Assembly (NCBI GenBank): GCA_947387575.1
Contig: CANDOC010000004.1
Coordinates: 310,001 to 374,000 of the forward strand
Length of the DNA stretch: 64,000 bases
From: Spongorhabdus nitratireducens
Lineage (GTDB): Bacteria; Pseudomonadota; Gammaproteobacteria; Pseudomonadales; Endozoicomonadaceae
Reading direction: 5' to 3'
Of this stretch, positions 18,111 to 26,977 are shown in pieces. The first letter of the stretch is position 1. The number at the start of each line of letters is the position of its first letter. The translations under genes were made by a program, and so were the position numbers. Under the pieces are notes generated by a model. That model saw nothing but the letters and a program-made list of their open reading frames with translations. It did no database searches and had not been told where the DNA came from.

Positions 18111-18893
18111 ATGAGACGCGCACGTATTGTTTTTCAGGGTAATGAGCTGGATATCACTATTGATGCCAACGACATTATTCGTACGTCCGCCGGTGATGTT
18201 GTTGACGTATCACTGGAGTCTGACCAGATTACCTGGCTACCCCCGGTCAAAGTGCCCGGCACCATCTTTGCGCTGGGGCTGAATTATGCCGATCACGCAA
18301 CCGAGCTTGCCTTTGAGCCGCCCAAGGAACCGCTGGTCTTTATCAAGCATGCCAATACCCTGACCGGCCACAAGCAGGTGAGTTACCGCCCGGATGGCAT
18401 CGAGTTTCAGCATTATGAATGCGAGCTGGTGGCTGTCATCGGCAAAACCGGCAAGAACATCAAGCGTGAAGATGCTATGGAATATGTGGCCGGCTACACC
18501 GTCTGCAACGATTTCGCCATTCGTGACTATCTGGAAAACTATTACCGCCCAAATCTGAGGGTAAAAAGCCGCGACTCACTGCTGCCTATGGGACCATGGA
18601 TTGTCGATGCTGCTGATGTGGCAGATGTCAGCAACCTGCGTCTGACAACAACCGTCAATGGCGAAGTCACCCAGGACGGATCTACCAAAGACATGATTTT
18701 TGATATCCCGTTTCTGGTGGAATACCTGAGCAAAATCATGACCCTGAATCCGGGTGATATCATCGCCACGGGTACTCCGCATGGCGTAGTTGATATGCAG
18801 CCGGGGGATACTGTGGTCTGCAGTATTGAAAATATCTGCTCGCTGGAGACCCGAATGGTTTCCGAGCAGGAATATTACGGTGACAGATACTGA
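18111..18893 (+). CDS. hpaG2: Homoprotocatechuate decarboxylase/isomerase, C-terminal-type subunit
   Basis: A 260-residue FAH-fold partner of hpaG1 with a complete active-site set: ALGLNYADHA, FIKHANTLTGH, HYECELVAVIGK with the metal-binding Glu residues, and YVAGYTVCNDFAIRDY. The C-terminal MTLNPGDIIATGTPHGV is the usual FAH family ending. GGGGGGAG before the ATG overlaps the end of hpaG1 and indicates translational coupling. With HpaG1 it converts 5-oxo-pent-3-ene-1,2,5-tricarboxylate to 2-oxo-hept-3-ene-1,7-dioate and CO2. Confidence 0.93.
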   Translation: MRRARIVFQGNELDITIDANDIIRTSAGDVVDVSLESDQITWLPPVKVPGTIFALGLNYADHATELAFEPPKEPLVFIKHANTLTGHKQVSYRPDGIEFQHYECELVAVIGKTGKNIKREDAMEYVAGYTVCNDFAIRDYLENYYRPNLRVKSRDSLLPMGPWIVDAADVADVSNLRLTTTVNGEVTQDGSTKDMIFDIPFLVEYLSKIMTLNPGDIIATGTPHGVVDMQPGDTVVCSIENICSLETRMVSEQEYYGDRY

Positions 18894-18985
18894 GTCAGTG
18901 GCTGTGTCGCGACTGGAAAGTGATTCAGCCTCAAGCGGCACTGTGCGTCATGGAATAACAACAGAAATAATTCAGGAGCTCGGCC

Positions 18986-20518
18986 ATGAGTGATACCCAG
19001 GCAACTAATATGGAGCGCGCTGTCCAGTATCTGGAGCGTTTCAAGAACACGACTACCGGTCACTACATCAACGGTGAATTCACCCTTGGTAGCGGTAATG
19101 AGCAGTACGACAATGTTACCCCGACTGATAACACTTCAATCGGTAAAGTAGTCGCTGGCGCTGTTGCTGATATGGATGCTGCCTGTGAAGCCGCAGAGAC
19201 TGCATTTGAAGAGTGGGCGGCTACACCGGGTGCCGAACGCAAACGGCTGTTGAACAAGTTTGCCGACAAGCTGGTGGAACGGGCCGATGAGATCGCATTG
19301 GTTGAATCGATGGACTGTGGTCAGGCAATCCGTTTCATGAAACAGGCTGCGGTGCGAGGCGCAGCCAATTTCCGCTTCTTTGCTGATAAAGCCCCGGAAG
19401 CCCAGAATGGTCTGGCCCTGCATCAGCCGGAACATATCAACTATACCGTGCGCAAGGCGATTGGCCCGGTGGGTATTATCACTCCGTGGAATACACCATT
19501 CATGCTCTCGACCTGGAAGATCGCTCCGGCACTGGCTGCTGGCTGTACCGTGGTACACAAGCCTGCAGAGCTAACACCTCTAAGTGCCTATATTCTGGCC
19601 GAGATCGCTGATGAAGTATTGCCGAAGGGTGTCTGGAATATGGTCAACGGCTTTGGTGAAAGTGTTGGCAAACGAATGACCGAGCACCCGGCTATCAAGG
19701 CAGTAGCGCTGGTGGGTGAGTCGGCTACCGGCTCCCATATTATGCGCCAGGGAGCAGATACCCTGAAACGGATGCACTTTGAGCTGGGTGGCAAGAACCC
19801 GGTTATTGTATTTGATGATGCTGACTTTGAGCGGGCGCTGGATGCCGTGGTATTCATGATTTACAGCCTGAACGGCCAGCGCTGTACCTCTTCCAGTCGT
19901 CTGCTGATTCAGAGCGGTATTCGTGACCGCTTTATGGAAGCACTGGAGCAGCGGGTTCGCAACCTGCAGGTTGGTCATCCGCTGGATCCTGCCACCGAAG
20001 TCGGCCCATTGGTACATACCGGTCACTTCGACAAGGTGATGAGCTATATGGATATTGCCAAAGCAGATGGTGCCACTATTGCTGTGGGCGGTAACCGTAT
20101 CCTTGAACCGCAGGGTGACTTTGCTGCAGCCGGTAACTATGTAGAGCCGACCCTGTTTACCAATGCGACCAATGGTATGCGTATTGCCCAGGAAGAGATC
20201 TTCGGGCCGGTATTGACCGCGATCTCGTTTGATACCGAAGAGGAAGCTGTTGCTCTGGCAAACGACACCCAGTACGGCTTGTCCGGCTATATCTGGACCG
20301 AGAATACCGGTCGAGCGATGCGAATGGCCAAATATGTGGAAGCAGGCATGCTATGGGTGAACTCCGAGAATAACCGCAACCTGCCGTCTCCGTTCGGTGG
20401 CATCAAGATGTCCGGTATTGGTCGCGATGGTGGTGACTGGAGCTTTGACTTCTATATGGAGACTAAAAACGTCTGTATTGCCCACGGTACCCATCGTATC
20501 CCGCAACTGGGTAAATAA
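18986..20518 (+). CDS. hpaE: 5-carboxymethyl-2-hydroxymuconate semialdehyde dehydrogenase
   Basis: HpaE oxidises the ring-cleavage product 5-carboxymethyl-2-hydroxymuconate semialdehyde with NAD+. The 510-residue protein belongs to the ALDH superfamily: [21 protein letters not shown], the catalytic Glu in FELGGKNPV, the nucleophilic Cys in [10 protein letters not shown], and EEIFGPVLT near the C-terminus. AGGAG lies 9 bases before the ATG. The 92-bp gap from hpaG2 shows no terminator; this is the last enzyme gene of the operon before the AraC regulator. Confidence 0.95.
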   Translation: MSDTQATNMERAVQYLERFKNTTTGHYINGEFTLGSGNEQYDNVTPTDNTSIGKVVAGAVADMDAACEAAETAFEEWAATPGAERKRLLNKFADKLVERADEIALVESMDCGQAIRFMKQAAVRGAANFRFFADKAPEAQNGLALHQPEHINYTVRKAIGPVGIITPWNTPFMLSTWKIAPALAAGCTVVHKPAELTPLSAYILAEIADEVLPKGVWNMVNGFGESVGKRMTEHPAIKAVALVGESATGSHIMRQGADTLKRMHFELGGKNPVIVFDDADFERALDAVVFMIYSLNGQRCTSSSRLLIQSGIRDRFMEALEQRVRNLQVGHPLDPATEVGPLVHTGHFDKVMSYMDIAKADGATIAVGGNRILEPQGDFAAAGNYVEPTLFTNATNGMRIAQEEIFGPVLTAISFDTEEEAVALANDTQYGLSGYIWTENTGRAMRMAKYVEAGMLWVNSENNRNLPSPFGGIKMSGIGRDGGDWSFDFYMETKNVCIAHGTHRIPQLGK

Positions 20519-20549
20519 TCTGGATAAAAACTGATTTTTCATTGCGGAC

Positions 20550-20598
20550 GTCCGGGCAGGGAGGAGGTTTTGTGTTGGCACCTTCTTTGTGCCCGGAC
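20550..20598 (+). terminator. Hairpin between hpaE and the AraC regulator
   Basis: Arms GTCCGGGCA (20550-20558) and TGCCCGGAC (20590-20598) can extend inward with a second, partly wobble-paired stem (GAGGAGGT/ACCTTCTT). There is no T-run, so it is more likely a partial terminator or RNA-processing structure than a full stop. The phrase GTCCGGGCAGG recurs at 21587, upstream of hpaR. Confidence 0.45.
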
Positions 20599-20625
20599 CT
20601 CCCATGGGAAAAACAGGGTGATGTT

Positions 20626-21537
20626 ATGCTCACGGCAACAGCAGACTGGATACCGAATATTATCATGGGTCAAGACTATGACCGGCGGTATCTGGATGCC
20701 ACTATTCACTATGCCGAGTTCGGTAATCTGGCAGTGTTTTTTGGCCGGGATATGCCGGTTCATCGGCATGCTCAGTATGTCCAGATTCATTTTATCGACC
20801 GGGGCGACATTCATTTTCATATGGATGACAAGGTATTTCACACCACCGGCCCGACCTGCTTTTATACTCCGGCCTCCGTGCCTCACTCATTTCTGACCGA
20901 TGATGATGCTCGTGGTCATGTACTGACTATACATCAGTCGTTTATCTGGCAGTTGATGAAAGAGAGTCAGGATCAGCTTTTCAGTGCTCGTCTGGCTATG
21001 GGTATCTGTATCGACCATACCAGTCTGGATGATCATCAGCAGTTACAGTGGATACAGCTGAACCGGACGCTGCAGCTGCTGGGTGATGAATGGAAACGAT
21101 CAGAACCCGGCAAGGATCTTGCTGTGGAAGCACTGGTGCGAATGGTACTGCTTTGTCTTATTCGCCTGTCTGATAGCAAGGCTGAAAGCACCTGTGTCAA
21201 CAGTGATGACCTGCATCTGTTTAACCGTTTTTCAACCCTGGTGGAAGAGCACTATCAGCAGCACTGGCAACTGGCCCGTTATACTCAACGGCTCGGCGTG
21301 TCTGAAAGCAGGCTGAACCAGTTGTGTCAGCAAATATCTAACAGTTCGCCGAAAAAACTGATTCATGATCGCATGATCAAGGAAGCCAAACGGATGCTGA
21401 CGTTTACCAAACAGTCAGCCAGTGATATTGGCTACGGACTTGGTTTTTCCGATCCGGCGTATTTCTCGCGGTTTTTTAAAAAGCATGCGGGTATCACCGC
21501 ACAAAATTATCGAAAACAACAAAAAACAATTCTGTAG
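20626..21537 (+). CDS. hpaA: AraC family activator of the hydroxyphenylacetate genes
   Basis: A 303-residue AraC/XylS regulator, close to E. coli HpaA (about 296), which activates the hydroxylase operon in response to 4-hydroxyphenylacetate. An N-terminal cupin domain includes MPVHRHAQYVQIHFIDRGDIHFH and VPHSF; the C-terminal pair of helix-turn-helix units ends with SASDIGYGLGFSDPAYFSRFFKKHAG. The frame is open to a TTG at 20542, but ACAGGG just before the ATG at 20626 and the family start (LTATADWIPNI) favour the latter. It lies between hpaE and hpaR. Confidence 0.88.
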   Translation: MLTATADWIPNIIMGQDYDRRYLDATIHYAEFGNLAVFFGRDMPVHRHAQYVQIHFIDRGDIHFHMDDKVFHTTGPTCFYTPASVPHSFLTDDDARGHVLTIHQSFIWQLMKESQDQLFSARLAMGICIDHTSLDDHQQLQWIQLNRTLQLLGDEWKRSEPGKDLAVEALVRMVLLCLIRLSDSKAESTCVNSDDLHLFNRFSTLVEEHYQQHWQLARYTQRLGVSESRLNQLCQQISNSSPKKLIHDRMIKEAKRMLTFTKQSASDIGYGLGFSDPAYFSRFFKKHAGITAQNYRKQQKTIL

Positions 21538-21636
21538 CACTTGGCTGGACCGTGCTTTTGGAAGCATATAGTGTAAGATCGCGCTTGTCCGGGCAGGTAA
21601 GGACTCCTGCCAGAAAAGCCAGAATGAGTGGATGCT

Positions 21637-22059
21637 ATGCGTAAATTTCAAGATTCTATCCCCCTCAAACTCCTGAAAGCCCGTGAAGTCACCATGGGAT
21701 TTTTCCGTCCGGTGCTGCAGGAAATTCCGCTGACGGAGCAGCAGTGGCGTATTATCCGGGCACTCAATGAGTATGACGAGCTGGAGTCCAAGCAGCTGGC
21801 CGATCTTTGCATTTTGTTGAGTCCGAGCCTGACCGGCATTCTTAACCGGCTGGAACAACAGGACTATATTCGGCGGCGCAAGTCTCCGGAAGATCAACGA
21901 CGCATCCTTATCAGCCTGACGCCTAAAGCCAAGAAAATGTTCGATGAAGTTAGCCCCAGACTGGAAGAACGCTACAGGGCCATGACCCGAAAATTGTCTG
22001 CAAAGGACATGAAAGCGCTGGATGAGGTTTTGAATAAACTCTGCAGTATTGAACCATAA
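21637..22059 (+). CDS. hpaR: MarR family repressor HpaR
   Basis: HpaR represses the homoprotocatechuate meta-cleavage genes and is released by aromatic pathway compounds. The 140-residue product follows E. coli HpaR closely: LLKAREVTMGFFRPVL, LTEQQWRIIRAL, the recognition helix LSPSLTGILNRLEQQDYI and the wing RRKSPEDQRRILISLT. The in-frame GTG at 21628 is possible, but the ATG (MRKFQDS) matches the family start. The probable targets are the TTAA-N4-TTAA palindromes in the hpaF, hpaH and hpaD promoters. The gene ends inside a perfect 26-bp palindrome. Confidence 0.92.
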   Translation: MRKFQDSIPLKLLKAREVTMGFFRPVLQEIPLTEQQWRIIRALNEYDELESKQLADLCILLSPSLTGILNRLEQQDYIRRRKSPEDQRRILISLTPKAKKMFDEVSPRLEERYRAMTRKLSAKDMKALDEVLNKLCSIEP

Positions 22060-22080
22060 GTACCCGGCCGGGTACTTATG
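22055..22080. repeat. Perfect 26-bp palindrome at the hpaR stop
   Basis: CATAAGTACCCGG (22055-22067) is immediately followed by its exact reverse complement (22068-22080). The hpaR stop codon (22057-22059) is inside the left arm. There is no T-run after it. It could end hpaR transcription, protect the mRNA 3' end or bind a regulator; it stands 27 bp before the hpaD promoter. Confidence 0.6.
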
Positions 22081-22106
22081 CACTAAAAAAACGACAGGTT
22101 TGTCCA

Positions 22107-22135
22107 TTGACAATAGTTAGCGTATTAAATAAATT
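22107..22135 (+). promoter_or_regulatory. Promoter of hpaD
   Basis: TTGACA (22107-22112), a 17-bp spacer and TAAATT (22130-22135), identical in both boxes and spacing to the hpaF promoter. The spacer holds TTAGCGTATTAA (22117-22128), a weaker version of the operator; a perfect copy follows at 22149. Confidence 0.65.
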
Positions 22136-22148
22136 GCGAGCTAATTAC

Positions 22149-22160
22149 TTAACATGTTAA
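22149..22160. promoter_or_regulatory. Candidate HpaR operator 3
   Basis: TTAACATGTTAA is a perfect 12-bp palindrome located just after the -10 of the hpaD promoter and is the symmetrical form of operators 1 and 2. Confidence 0.6.
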
Positions 22161-22300
22161 CAATAATTCGGGCTGATTTAATTCGACTGTCGTTTTTGCC
22201 GCATGTGATCTGGATACAACAGATCGGTGCTCAAGCAAAAAGCCCGTAAAAAATTATCCATAAAAACCTTCAATAACCAGAAATATAAGAGGTCACAATC

Positions 22301-23227
22301 ATGGGGAAACTTGCACTTGTAGCCAAAGTGACACACGTTCCGTCCATGTATCTGTCTGAAATGGATGGCCCGCAGAAGGGGTTCCGTCAGGCGGCAATCG
22401 ATGGTCATGTTGAAATTGGGCGTCGCTGTCGTGAGCTGGGTGTTGATACCATTGTCGTATTTGATACACACTGGCTGGTCAATGCCGGTTACCATATCAA
22501 CTGTGCGCCTCATTTTGAGGGAAACTACACCAGTAATGAGTTGCCGCATTTTATCGCCAATATGCCATTTGAATACGACGGTAACCCGGAGCTTGGGCGT
22601 ATTCTGAGCGACGAGTGCAAGGCTCAGGGTGTTGATGTACTGGCTCATGATGCCACATCACTGGATCCCGAATACGGCACACTGGTTCCCATGCGTTATA
22701 TGAATCAGGACCGGCACTTCAAAGTCATCTCTGTTTCTGCCCTGTGTACCGTTCATTATCTAAATGATAGTGCCCGCCTGGGCTGGGCCATGCGTGAAGC
22801 TATCGAAAAACACTATGACGGTACTGTCGCATTTCTTGCCAGTGGTTCCCTGTCTCACCGCTTTGCCCAGAATGGCCAGGCACCCGAGTTTATCAACAAG
22901 ATCTGGAGTCCGTTCCTTGAGACCCTGGACAAGGAAGTGATCGGCATGTGGACCCGTGGTGAGTGGAAGGCTTTCTGCGAAATGCTGCCGGAATATGCTG
23001 CCAAGGGTCATGGTGAAGGCTTTATGCACGACACAGCCATGATGCTGGGTGCGCTGGGTTGGTCTGAGTATGATCAGCCGGCGGAGGTTGTTACGCCTTA
23101 CTTTGGTAGCTCCGGTACCGGGCAGATTAATGCGGTATTCCCGGTATCCCCGCAGACCGGTGCAGGAATTCCCGAACCGCAGGCATCGGTGGTTCAGGAA
23201 TTCAAAGCCAACGCCAGCCGTCTCTAA
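22301..23227 (+). CDS. hpaD: 3,4-dihydroxyphenylacetate 2,3-dioxygenase
   Basis: HpaD opens the ring of homoprotocatechuate between C2 and C3 to give 5-carboxymethyl-2-hydroxymuconate semialdehyde. The 308-residue protein is of the LigB (class III extradiol) type and aligns with E. coli HpaD: KVTHVPSMYLSEM with a metal His, IVVFDTHWLVN with a second His, CAPHFEGNYTSNELPHFI, YGTLVPMRYM, ASGSLSHRF and EGFMHDT with the Glu region. It is separated from the other ring-cleavage genes by the two regulators and has its own operator-controlled promoter. Confidence 0.95.
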   Translation: MGKLALVAKVTHVPSMYLSEMDGPQKGFRQAAIDGHVEIGRRCRELGVDTIVVFDTHWLVNAGYHINCAPHFEGNYTSNELPHFIANMPFEYDGNPELGRILSDECKAQGVDVLAHDATSLDPEYGTLVPMRYMNQDRHFKVISVSALCTVHYLNDSARLGWAMREAIEKHYDGTVAFLASGSLSHRFAQNGQAPEFINKIWSPFLETLDKEVIGMWTRGEWKAFCEMLPEYAAKGHGEGFMHDTAMMLGALGWSEYDQPAEVVTPYFGSSGTGQINAVFPVSPQTGAGIPEPQASVVQEFKANASRL

Positions 23228-23235
23228 CAGGTGAA

Positions 23236-23260
23236 GGCCCGTTTCCTGATGGAGCGGGCC
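23236..23260 (+). terminator. GC-rich hairpin after hpaD
   Basis: GGCCCG (23236-23241) and CGGGCC (23255-23260) with a 13-base loop, lying 9 bases after the hpaD stop. No T-run follows and the transporter ATG is only 14 bases on, so it may reduce rather than abolish read-through. Confidence 0.4.
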
Positions 23261-23274
23261 CTGATAATAAAAAT

Positions 23275-24498
23275 ATGACTGCAATTCCTAACCCACAACG
23301 ACTACTTGTCCTGCTGGCAGCGATGCAGGCATTCGGGCCACTTTCCATTGATATGTACCTGCCCGGACTGCCACTGATTGCCGGAGAGTTGGGCAGTAGT
23401 GCCAACCATGCCCAGCTGACGATTACGTCATTTCTGGTCGGGCTGTTTATCGGCATGTTGTTCTATGGCCCTCTGTCCGACAAATATGGTCGTCGCCGGC
23501 TGCTACTGGGTGGAATTGTTGTTTATGTGATTGCCAGTCTCGGCTGTGTGCTGGTGAAAGATGCAGATCAGCTGGTTCTGGCCCGCTTTATTCAGGCGCT
23601 GGGCGGTGCTGCGGCTTCGGTGCTGGGACGCGCCATTGTGCGGGATTTGTTTCCCATCAATGAAGCTGCACGCATTCTGTCATTGATGCACCTGATCACT
23701 ATGATTGCCACGCTGGTTGCTCCATTGGTGGGCAGTCTGATCATCACAACACTGGGCTGGCGGGCGTTGTTTCTGGCACTGATGCTATACGCATCTACGG
23801 TACTGATGTTCACCCTCTGGAAAATACCGGAAACCCATGCCAGCCCGTCACGAGAGCTGAGTTTACCGGCGGTATTCGGGGGCTATCTGCAACTACTCCG
23901 TGAGCCGGTGGCTGTTGGTTATATTCTGTGCATGTCACTGACGTTTGCCGGAATGTTTGCCTATATCACCGCTTCCCCGTTTGTTTATATCGAGTTTTTT
24001 GGCGTCACACCGGAGCAATATGCCTGGCTGTTCAGCCTGAATATCGGGGCCATCATTTTGTTTGTGACGGTAAACGCCAGAATAGTCAGCAGTACAGGTA
24101 CGCAACGTATGTTGACTATTGCTGCATCCACTGCAGCGATCTCTGCCCTGTTGCTGTTATTGGGTGGCTGGTTTTCGACAGGGGGACTGACGCTGATAGT
24201 GATTGCCCTGTTTGGTTTTGTTGGTGTGACTGGTGTGATGGGAGCCAACTGCATGGCCAGCCTGCTGGGGCATTATCCGCAGCAGGCAGGTACTGTGGCA
24301 GGTCTGGCTATTGCGACCCAGTTTGGACTGGGAGCGCTTGCCAGCTCGCTGACAAGTGTTTTTAACGATGGTACACCGCTTCCCATGACGATGATTACAG
24401 GCTTCTGTGGGCTGGGTGCCTATGGCGCATTAATGATGGCATTGCAGGCGTTGAAGACCGTTGGAGAAGAAAAACAAAATACCGCGCAACAAAGCTGA
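23275..24498 (+). CDS. MFS transporter, Bcr/CflA drug-resistance family
   Basis: A 407-residue major-facilitator protein with about 12 membrane segments. The start FGPLSIDMYLPGLPLIAGEL is the Bcr/CflA family hallmark (motif D1), and GMLFYGPLSDKYGRRRLLLGG is motif A. Family members export chloramphenicol, bicyclomycin, sulfonamides and similar compounds. Its position 47 bases after hpaD suggests it may export an aromatic substrate or toxic catechol, but this is inference; it is not the HpaX-type importer. Confidence 0.88.
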   Translation: MTAIPNPQRLLVLLAAMQAFGPLSIDMYLPGLPLIAGELGSSANHAQLTITSFLVGLFIGMLFYGPLSDKYGRRRLLLGGIVVYVIASLGCVLVKDADQLVLARFIQALGGAAASVLGRAIVRDLFPINEAARILSLMHLITMIATLVAPLVGSLIITTLGWRALFLALMLYASTVLMFTLWKIPETHASPSRELSLPAVFGGYLQLLREPVAVGYILCMSLTFAGMFAYITASPFVYIEFFGVTPEQYAWLFSLNIGAIILFVTVNARIVSSTGTQRMLTIAASTAAISALLLLLGGWFSTGGLTLIVIALFGFVGVTGVMGANCMASLLGHYPQQAGTVAGLAIATQFGLGALASSLTSVFNDGTPLPMTMITGFCGLGAYGALMMALQALKTVGEEKQNTAQQS

Positions 24499-24601
24499 AA
24501 AGTGCAATAAACCTGCAAAAAATTACATTTTCAGTTTGTTGTGGGTCGGGAATAATTCATCCCATAAGACTTTTGACTTGCAGTTTTTCCTGATCCGGTA
24601 A

Positions 24602-24629
24602 GGACTGTTCTGTTTCATAAAAACAGTCC
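24602..24629. repeat. Inverted repeat upstream of the hydroxylase genes
   Basis: GGACTGTT (24602-24609) and AACAGTCC (24622-24629) are perfect 8-bp arms 90 bp before the oxygenase start. They lie in the 220-bp gap that should hold its promoter, so this could be an activator (HpaA-like) site or a leader hairpin. No clear -35/-10 pair was resolved. Confidence 0.35.
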
Positions 24630-24718
24630 GGTGCAAATAAAAAACCCGAATGCCATTGCAGGTTTTCAGGGAAAACAAAACTATCGTGATCGTATAATAA
24701 GAAGCAGAGAGAATAACA

Positions 24719-25888
24719 ATGAAAAAGCAGAATCCAATGCTGGATCGTCTTACCGAGATCCTTCCTGCCATTCGCGCCAATGCCTGCAAGGCTGAAGAGT
24801 TACGTCAGGTGCCGCAGGAAAATATCGATATGCTGAATAGTATCGGCCTGCACCGTTCATTCCTGCCAAAAGCCTATGGTGGTCTGGAAATTTCCCTGCC
24901 CGAGTTTACCGACTGTATTGCTGCACTGGCCGGTGCCTGCTGCAGTACTGCCTGGGCTTACAGCCTGCTGTGTACCCACAATCATCAGTTGGCGATGTTT
25001 TCCAAGGAAGCCCAGGACGAGATCTGGGGTGAAAACCCGGACGCAGTTGCTTCCAGCAGTATTGCGCCGTTTGGCAAGCATGAAGAAGTAGAAGGCGGTG
25101 TTCGCTTTACCGGTGATATGCGCTGGAGCAGTGGTGTGGATCATGCTGACTGGATCATTGTCGGATTTAACCGTTTTAACGACGCCGGCGAGAAGATTTA
25201 CAGCTTCGGTGTTATTCCCAAAAGCGAGTTCACCATTATTGATGACTGGCATTCTATCGGCATGCAGGGCAGTGGTACCAAAACTGCCAGCATCAAGAAT
25301 GTATTTATTCCCGAGCGTCGGATTCAGGCTGCAAAAGATATGATGGAAGGTCGCTCTGCCGGCTTCGGTCTGTATCCGGACAGCAAGATTTTCTACACCC
25401 CTTATCGTCCCTATTTCGCCTGTGGATTCGCGGCCATGAGCCTTGGTGTCGCAGAGCGGATGTGTGAAGTTTACAAGGACATCACCAAAAACCGGGTTCG
25501 TGCCTATACCGGTGCCCAGGTCAATGCCTCAATTCCGCCATTACTGCGCATTGCCGAGTCTACCCATCAGGTAAAAGCAGCTCGTGCTTTCCTCGAAGCC
25601 ACCTGGAATGATCACAAAGAGCATGGTGAGCGTAAGGAGTATCCATCTACAGAAACGCTGGCTTACTGGCGTACCAATCAGGCCTATGCCATCAAGATGT
25701 GTATTGATGCGGTTAACCGCCTGTTTGAAGCCATGGGCGCCAGCAACTGGTATCTGGACAAGGAAGGTCAGCGCCTGTTCCGAGAGTCACATATGACCGG
25801 GGCTCACGCTTACACCGACTATGACGTTTGTGCCCAGATTCTGGGTCGTCACCTGATGGGACTGGAGCCGGATCCGGCTCTGCTGTAA
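24719..25888 (+). CDS. 4-hydroxyphenylacetate 3-hydroxylase, oxygenase component (C2 type)
   Basis: A 389-residue group D flavin monooxygenase with the acyl-CoA dehydrogenase fold. It resembles the C2 oxygenase of Acinetobacter baumannii 4-hydroxyphenylacetate hydroxylase, which uses reduced FMN from a separate reductase; it is not of the E. coli HpaB type. Features are FLPKAYGGLEISLPEF, GACCSTAWAYSLL, FTGDMRWSSGVDHADWIIVG, SIGMQGSGTKTA and a C-terminal ESHMTGAHAYTDYD. It makes homoprotocatechuate from 4-hydroxyphenylacetate. Its partner reductase gene follows after a hairpin. Without an alignment a related phenol specificity cannot be excluded. Confidence 0.85.
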   Translation: MKKQNPMLDRLTEILPAIRANACKAEELRQVPQENIDMLNSIGLHRSFLPKAYGGLEISLPEFTDCIAALAGACCSTAWAYSLLCTHNHQLAMFSKEAQDEIWGENPDAVASSSIAPFGKHEEVEGGVRFTGDMRWSSGVDHADWIIVGFNRFNDAGEKIYSFGVIPKSEFTIIDDWHSIGMQGSGTKTASIKNVFIPERRIQAAKDMMEGRSAGFGLYPDSKIFYTPYRPYFACGFAAMSLGVAERMCEVYKDITKNRVRAYTGAQVNASIPPLLRIAESTHQVKAARAFLEATWNDHKEHGERKEYPSTETLAYWRTNQAYAIKMCIDAVNRLFEAMGASNWYLDKEGQRLFRESHMTGAHAYTDYDVCAQILGRHLMGLEPDPALL

Positions 25889-25909
25889 ACGCAGCACAGG
25901 CCCGGATTC

Positions 25910-25940
25910 AGCCTCTTTCGAAAGAAAGGGGCTTTGTTTT
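25910..25940 (+). terminator. Intercistronic terminator-like hairpin
   Basis: AGCCTCTTTC (25910-25919) and GAAAGGGGCT (25924-25933) pair fully (one G-T wobble) around a GAAA tetraloop and are followed by TTGTTTT. It lies between the oxygenase and reductase genes and could make the reductase mRNA less abundant. Confidence 0.65.
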
Positions 25941-25972
25941 CAATTTATCGACTGCATATTCAGGTGAATATC

Positions 25973-26893
25973 ATGACTCAGGCAACCGAATTTGACTCTA
26001 CTGCATTTCGTCGTGCACTTGGGAACTTTGCCACGGGCATTACTGTTATCACAGCTACTGCGCCCAATGGTGACAAGGTCGGTGTGACGGCCAACAGCTT
26101 TAATTCCGTTTCGCTGGATCCGCCGCTGATTCTGTGGAGCATTGATAAACGCTCCGGCAGTTATCCTGTCTTCAAAGAGGCAACGCACTTTGCTGTAAAT
26201 ATTCTGGCGGCAGACCAGATGCATCTGTCCAACCACTTTGCCCGTCCGAGTGAGGACAAGTTCGCCGGTATTGATTACGAAACCGGTTTTGGCAAGGCAC
26301 CACTGTTACCTGACTGCTCTGCCGTATTCCAGTGTGAAAACCATGAAATTATTGAAGGCGGGGATCACTGGATCATGATCGGCAAGGTGGTGGCATTTGA
26401 AGATGTTGGCCGTTCGCCGCTGCTTTACCATCAGGGTAGTTACTCTGTCGTCATGCCGTTTACCCAGCAAAGCGATCAGAAAGCTGATGCCGCTGAGCCT
26501 CAGGAGCGGCTGGATAATAACTACTACTACCTGATGACCCAGGCTGTTCGGGCCTATCAGAAGAATTATCAGCCTCGTCAGCTTGCAACCGGTCTGCGTA
26601 CCAGTGAAGCACGGATATTGATGGTGCTGGGACAGGATCGTGCTCTCGACAACAAGGCATTGTTGAAAGAGGTGGATATGCCGCAACAGGAAATCGAAAG
26701 TGCTACAGAAATTCTGCTTCGCAAGGAACTGATCGGTCTGGCTGACGGCAGTTACAGCATAACAGCCAAAGGCGTCGAGAAAGCCGCTGAGTTATGGCAA
26801 ATCGCCGATCAGGAACAAACCAGTGTCTTTGATCAATTCAGTGCCGACGATCTGGCTACTTTCAAAAAAGTGCTTAAGGCGATCGCTAACTAA
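25973..26893 (+). CDS. 4-hydroxyphenylacetate 3-hydroxylase, flavin reductase component (C1 type) with MarR-like tail
   Basis: A 306-residue two-domain protein. Residues 1-165 form a flavin reductase domain (FRRALGNFATGITVITA, GVTANSFNSVSLDPPLILWS, HFAVNILA), which supplies reduced FMN to the oxygenase. Residues about 185-306 resemble a MarR-type winged helix. The Acinetobacter C1 reductase has exactly this layout, and its extra domain mediates stimulation by 4-hydroxyphenylacetate. The TTG at 25934 would add 13 residues; CAGGTGA 5 bases before the ATG at 25973 supports the start used. The length agrees with C1 (about 315). Confidence 0.88.
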   Translation: MTQATEFDSTAFRRALGNFATGITVITATAPNGDKVGVTANSFNSVSLDPPLILWSIDKRSGSYPVFKEATHFAVNILAADQMHLSNHFARPSEDKFAGIDYETGFGKAPLLPDCSAVFQCENHEIIEGGDHWIMIGKVVAFEDVGRSPLLYHQGSYSVVMPFTQQSDQKADAAEPQERLDNNYYYLMTQAVRAYQKNYQPRQLATGLRTSEARILMVLGQDRALDNKALLKEVDMPQQEIESATEILLRKELIGLADGSYSITAKGVEKAAELWQIADQEQTSVFDQFSADDLATFKKVLKAIAN

Positions 26894-26977
26894 AAAGCTG
26901 AATAAGGTTTTTATTTTGAGTGACAGGCTTCTTGTTGAAGTTTGCTGTCGACCCGATCATTTCTTCAAGAGTCGGTT

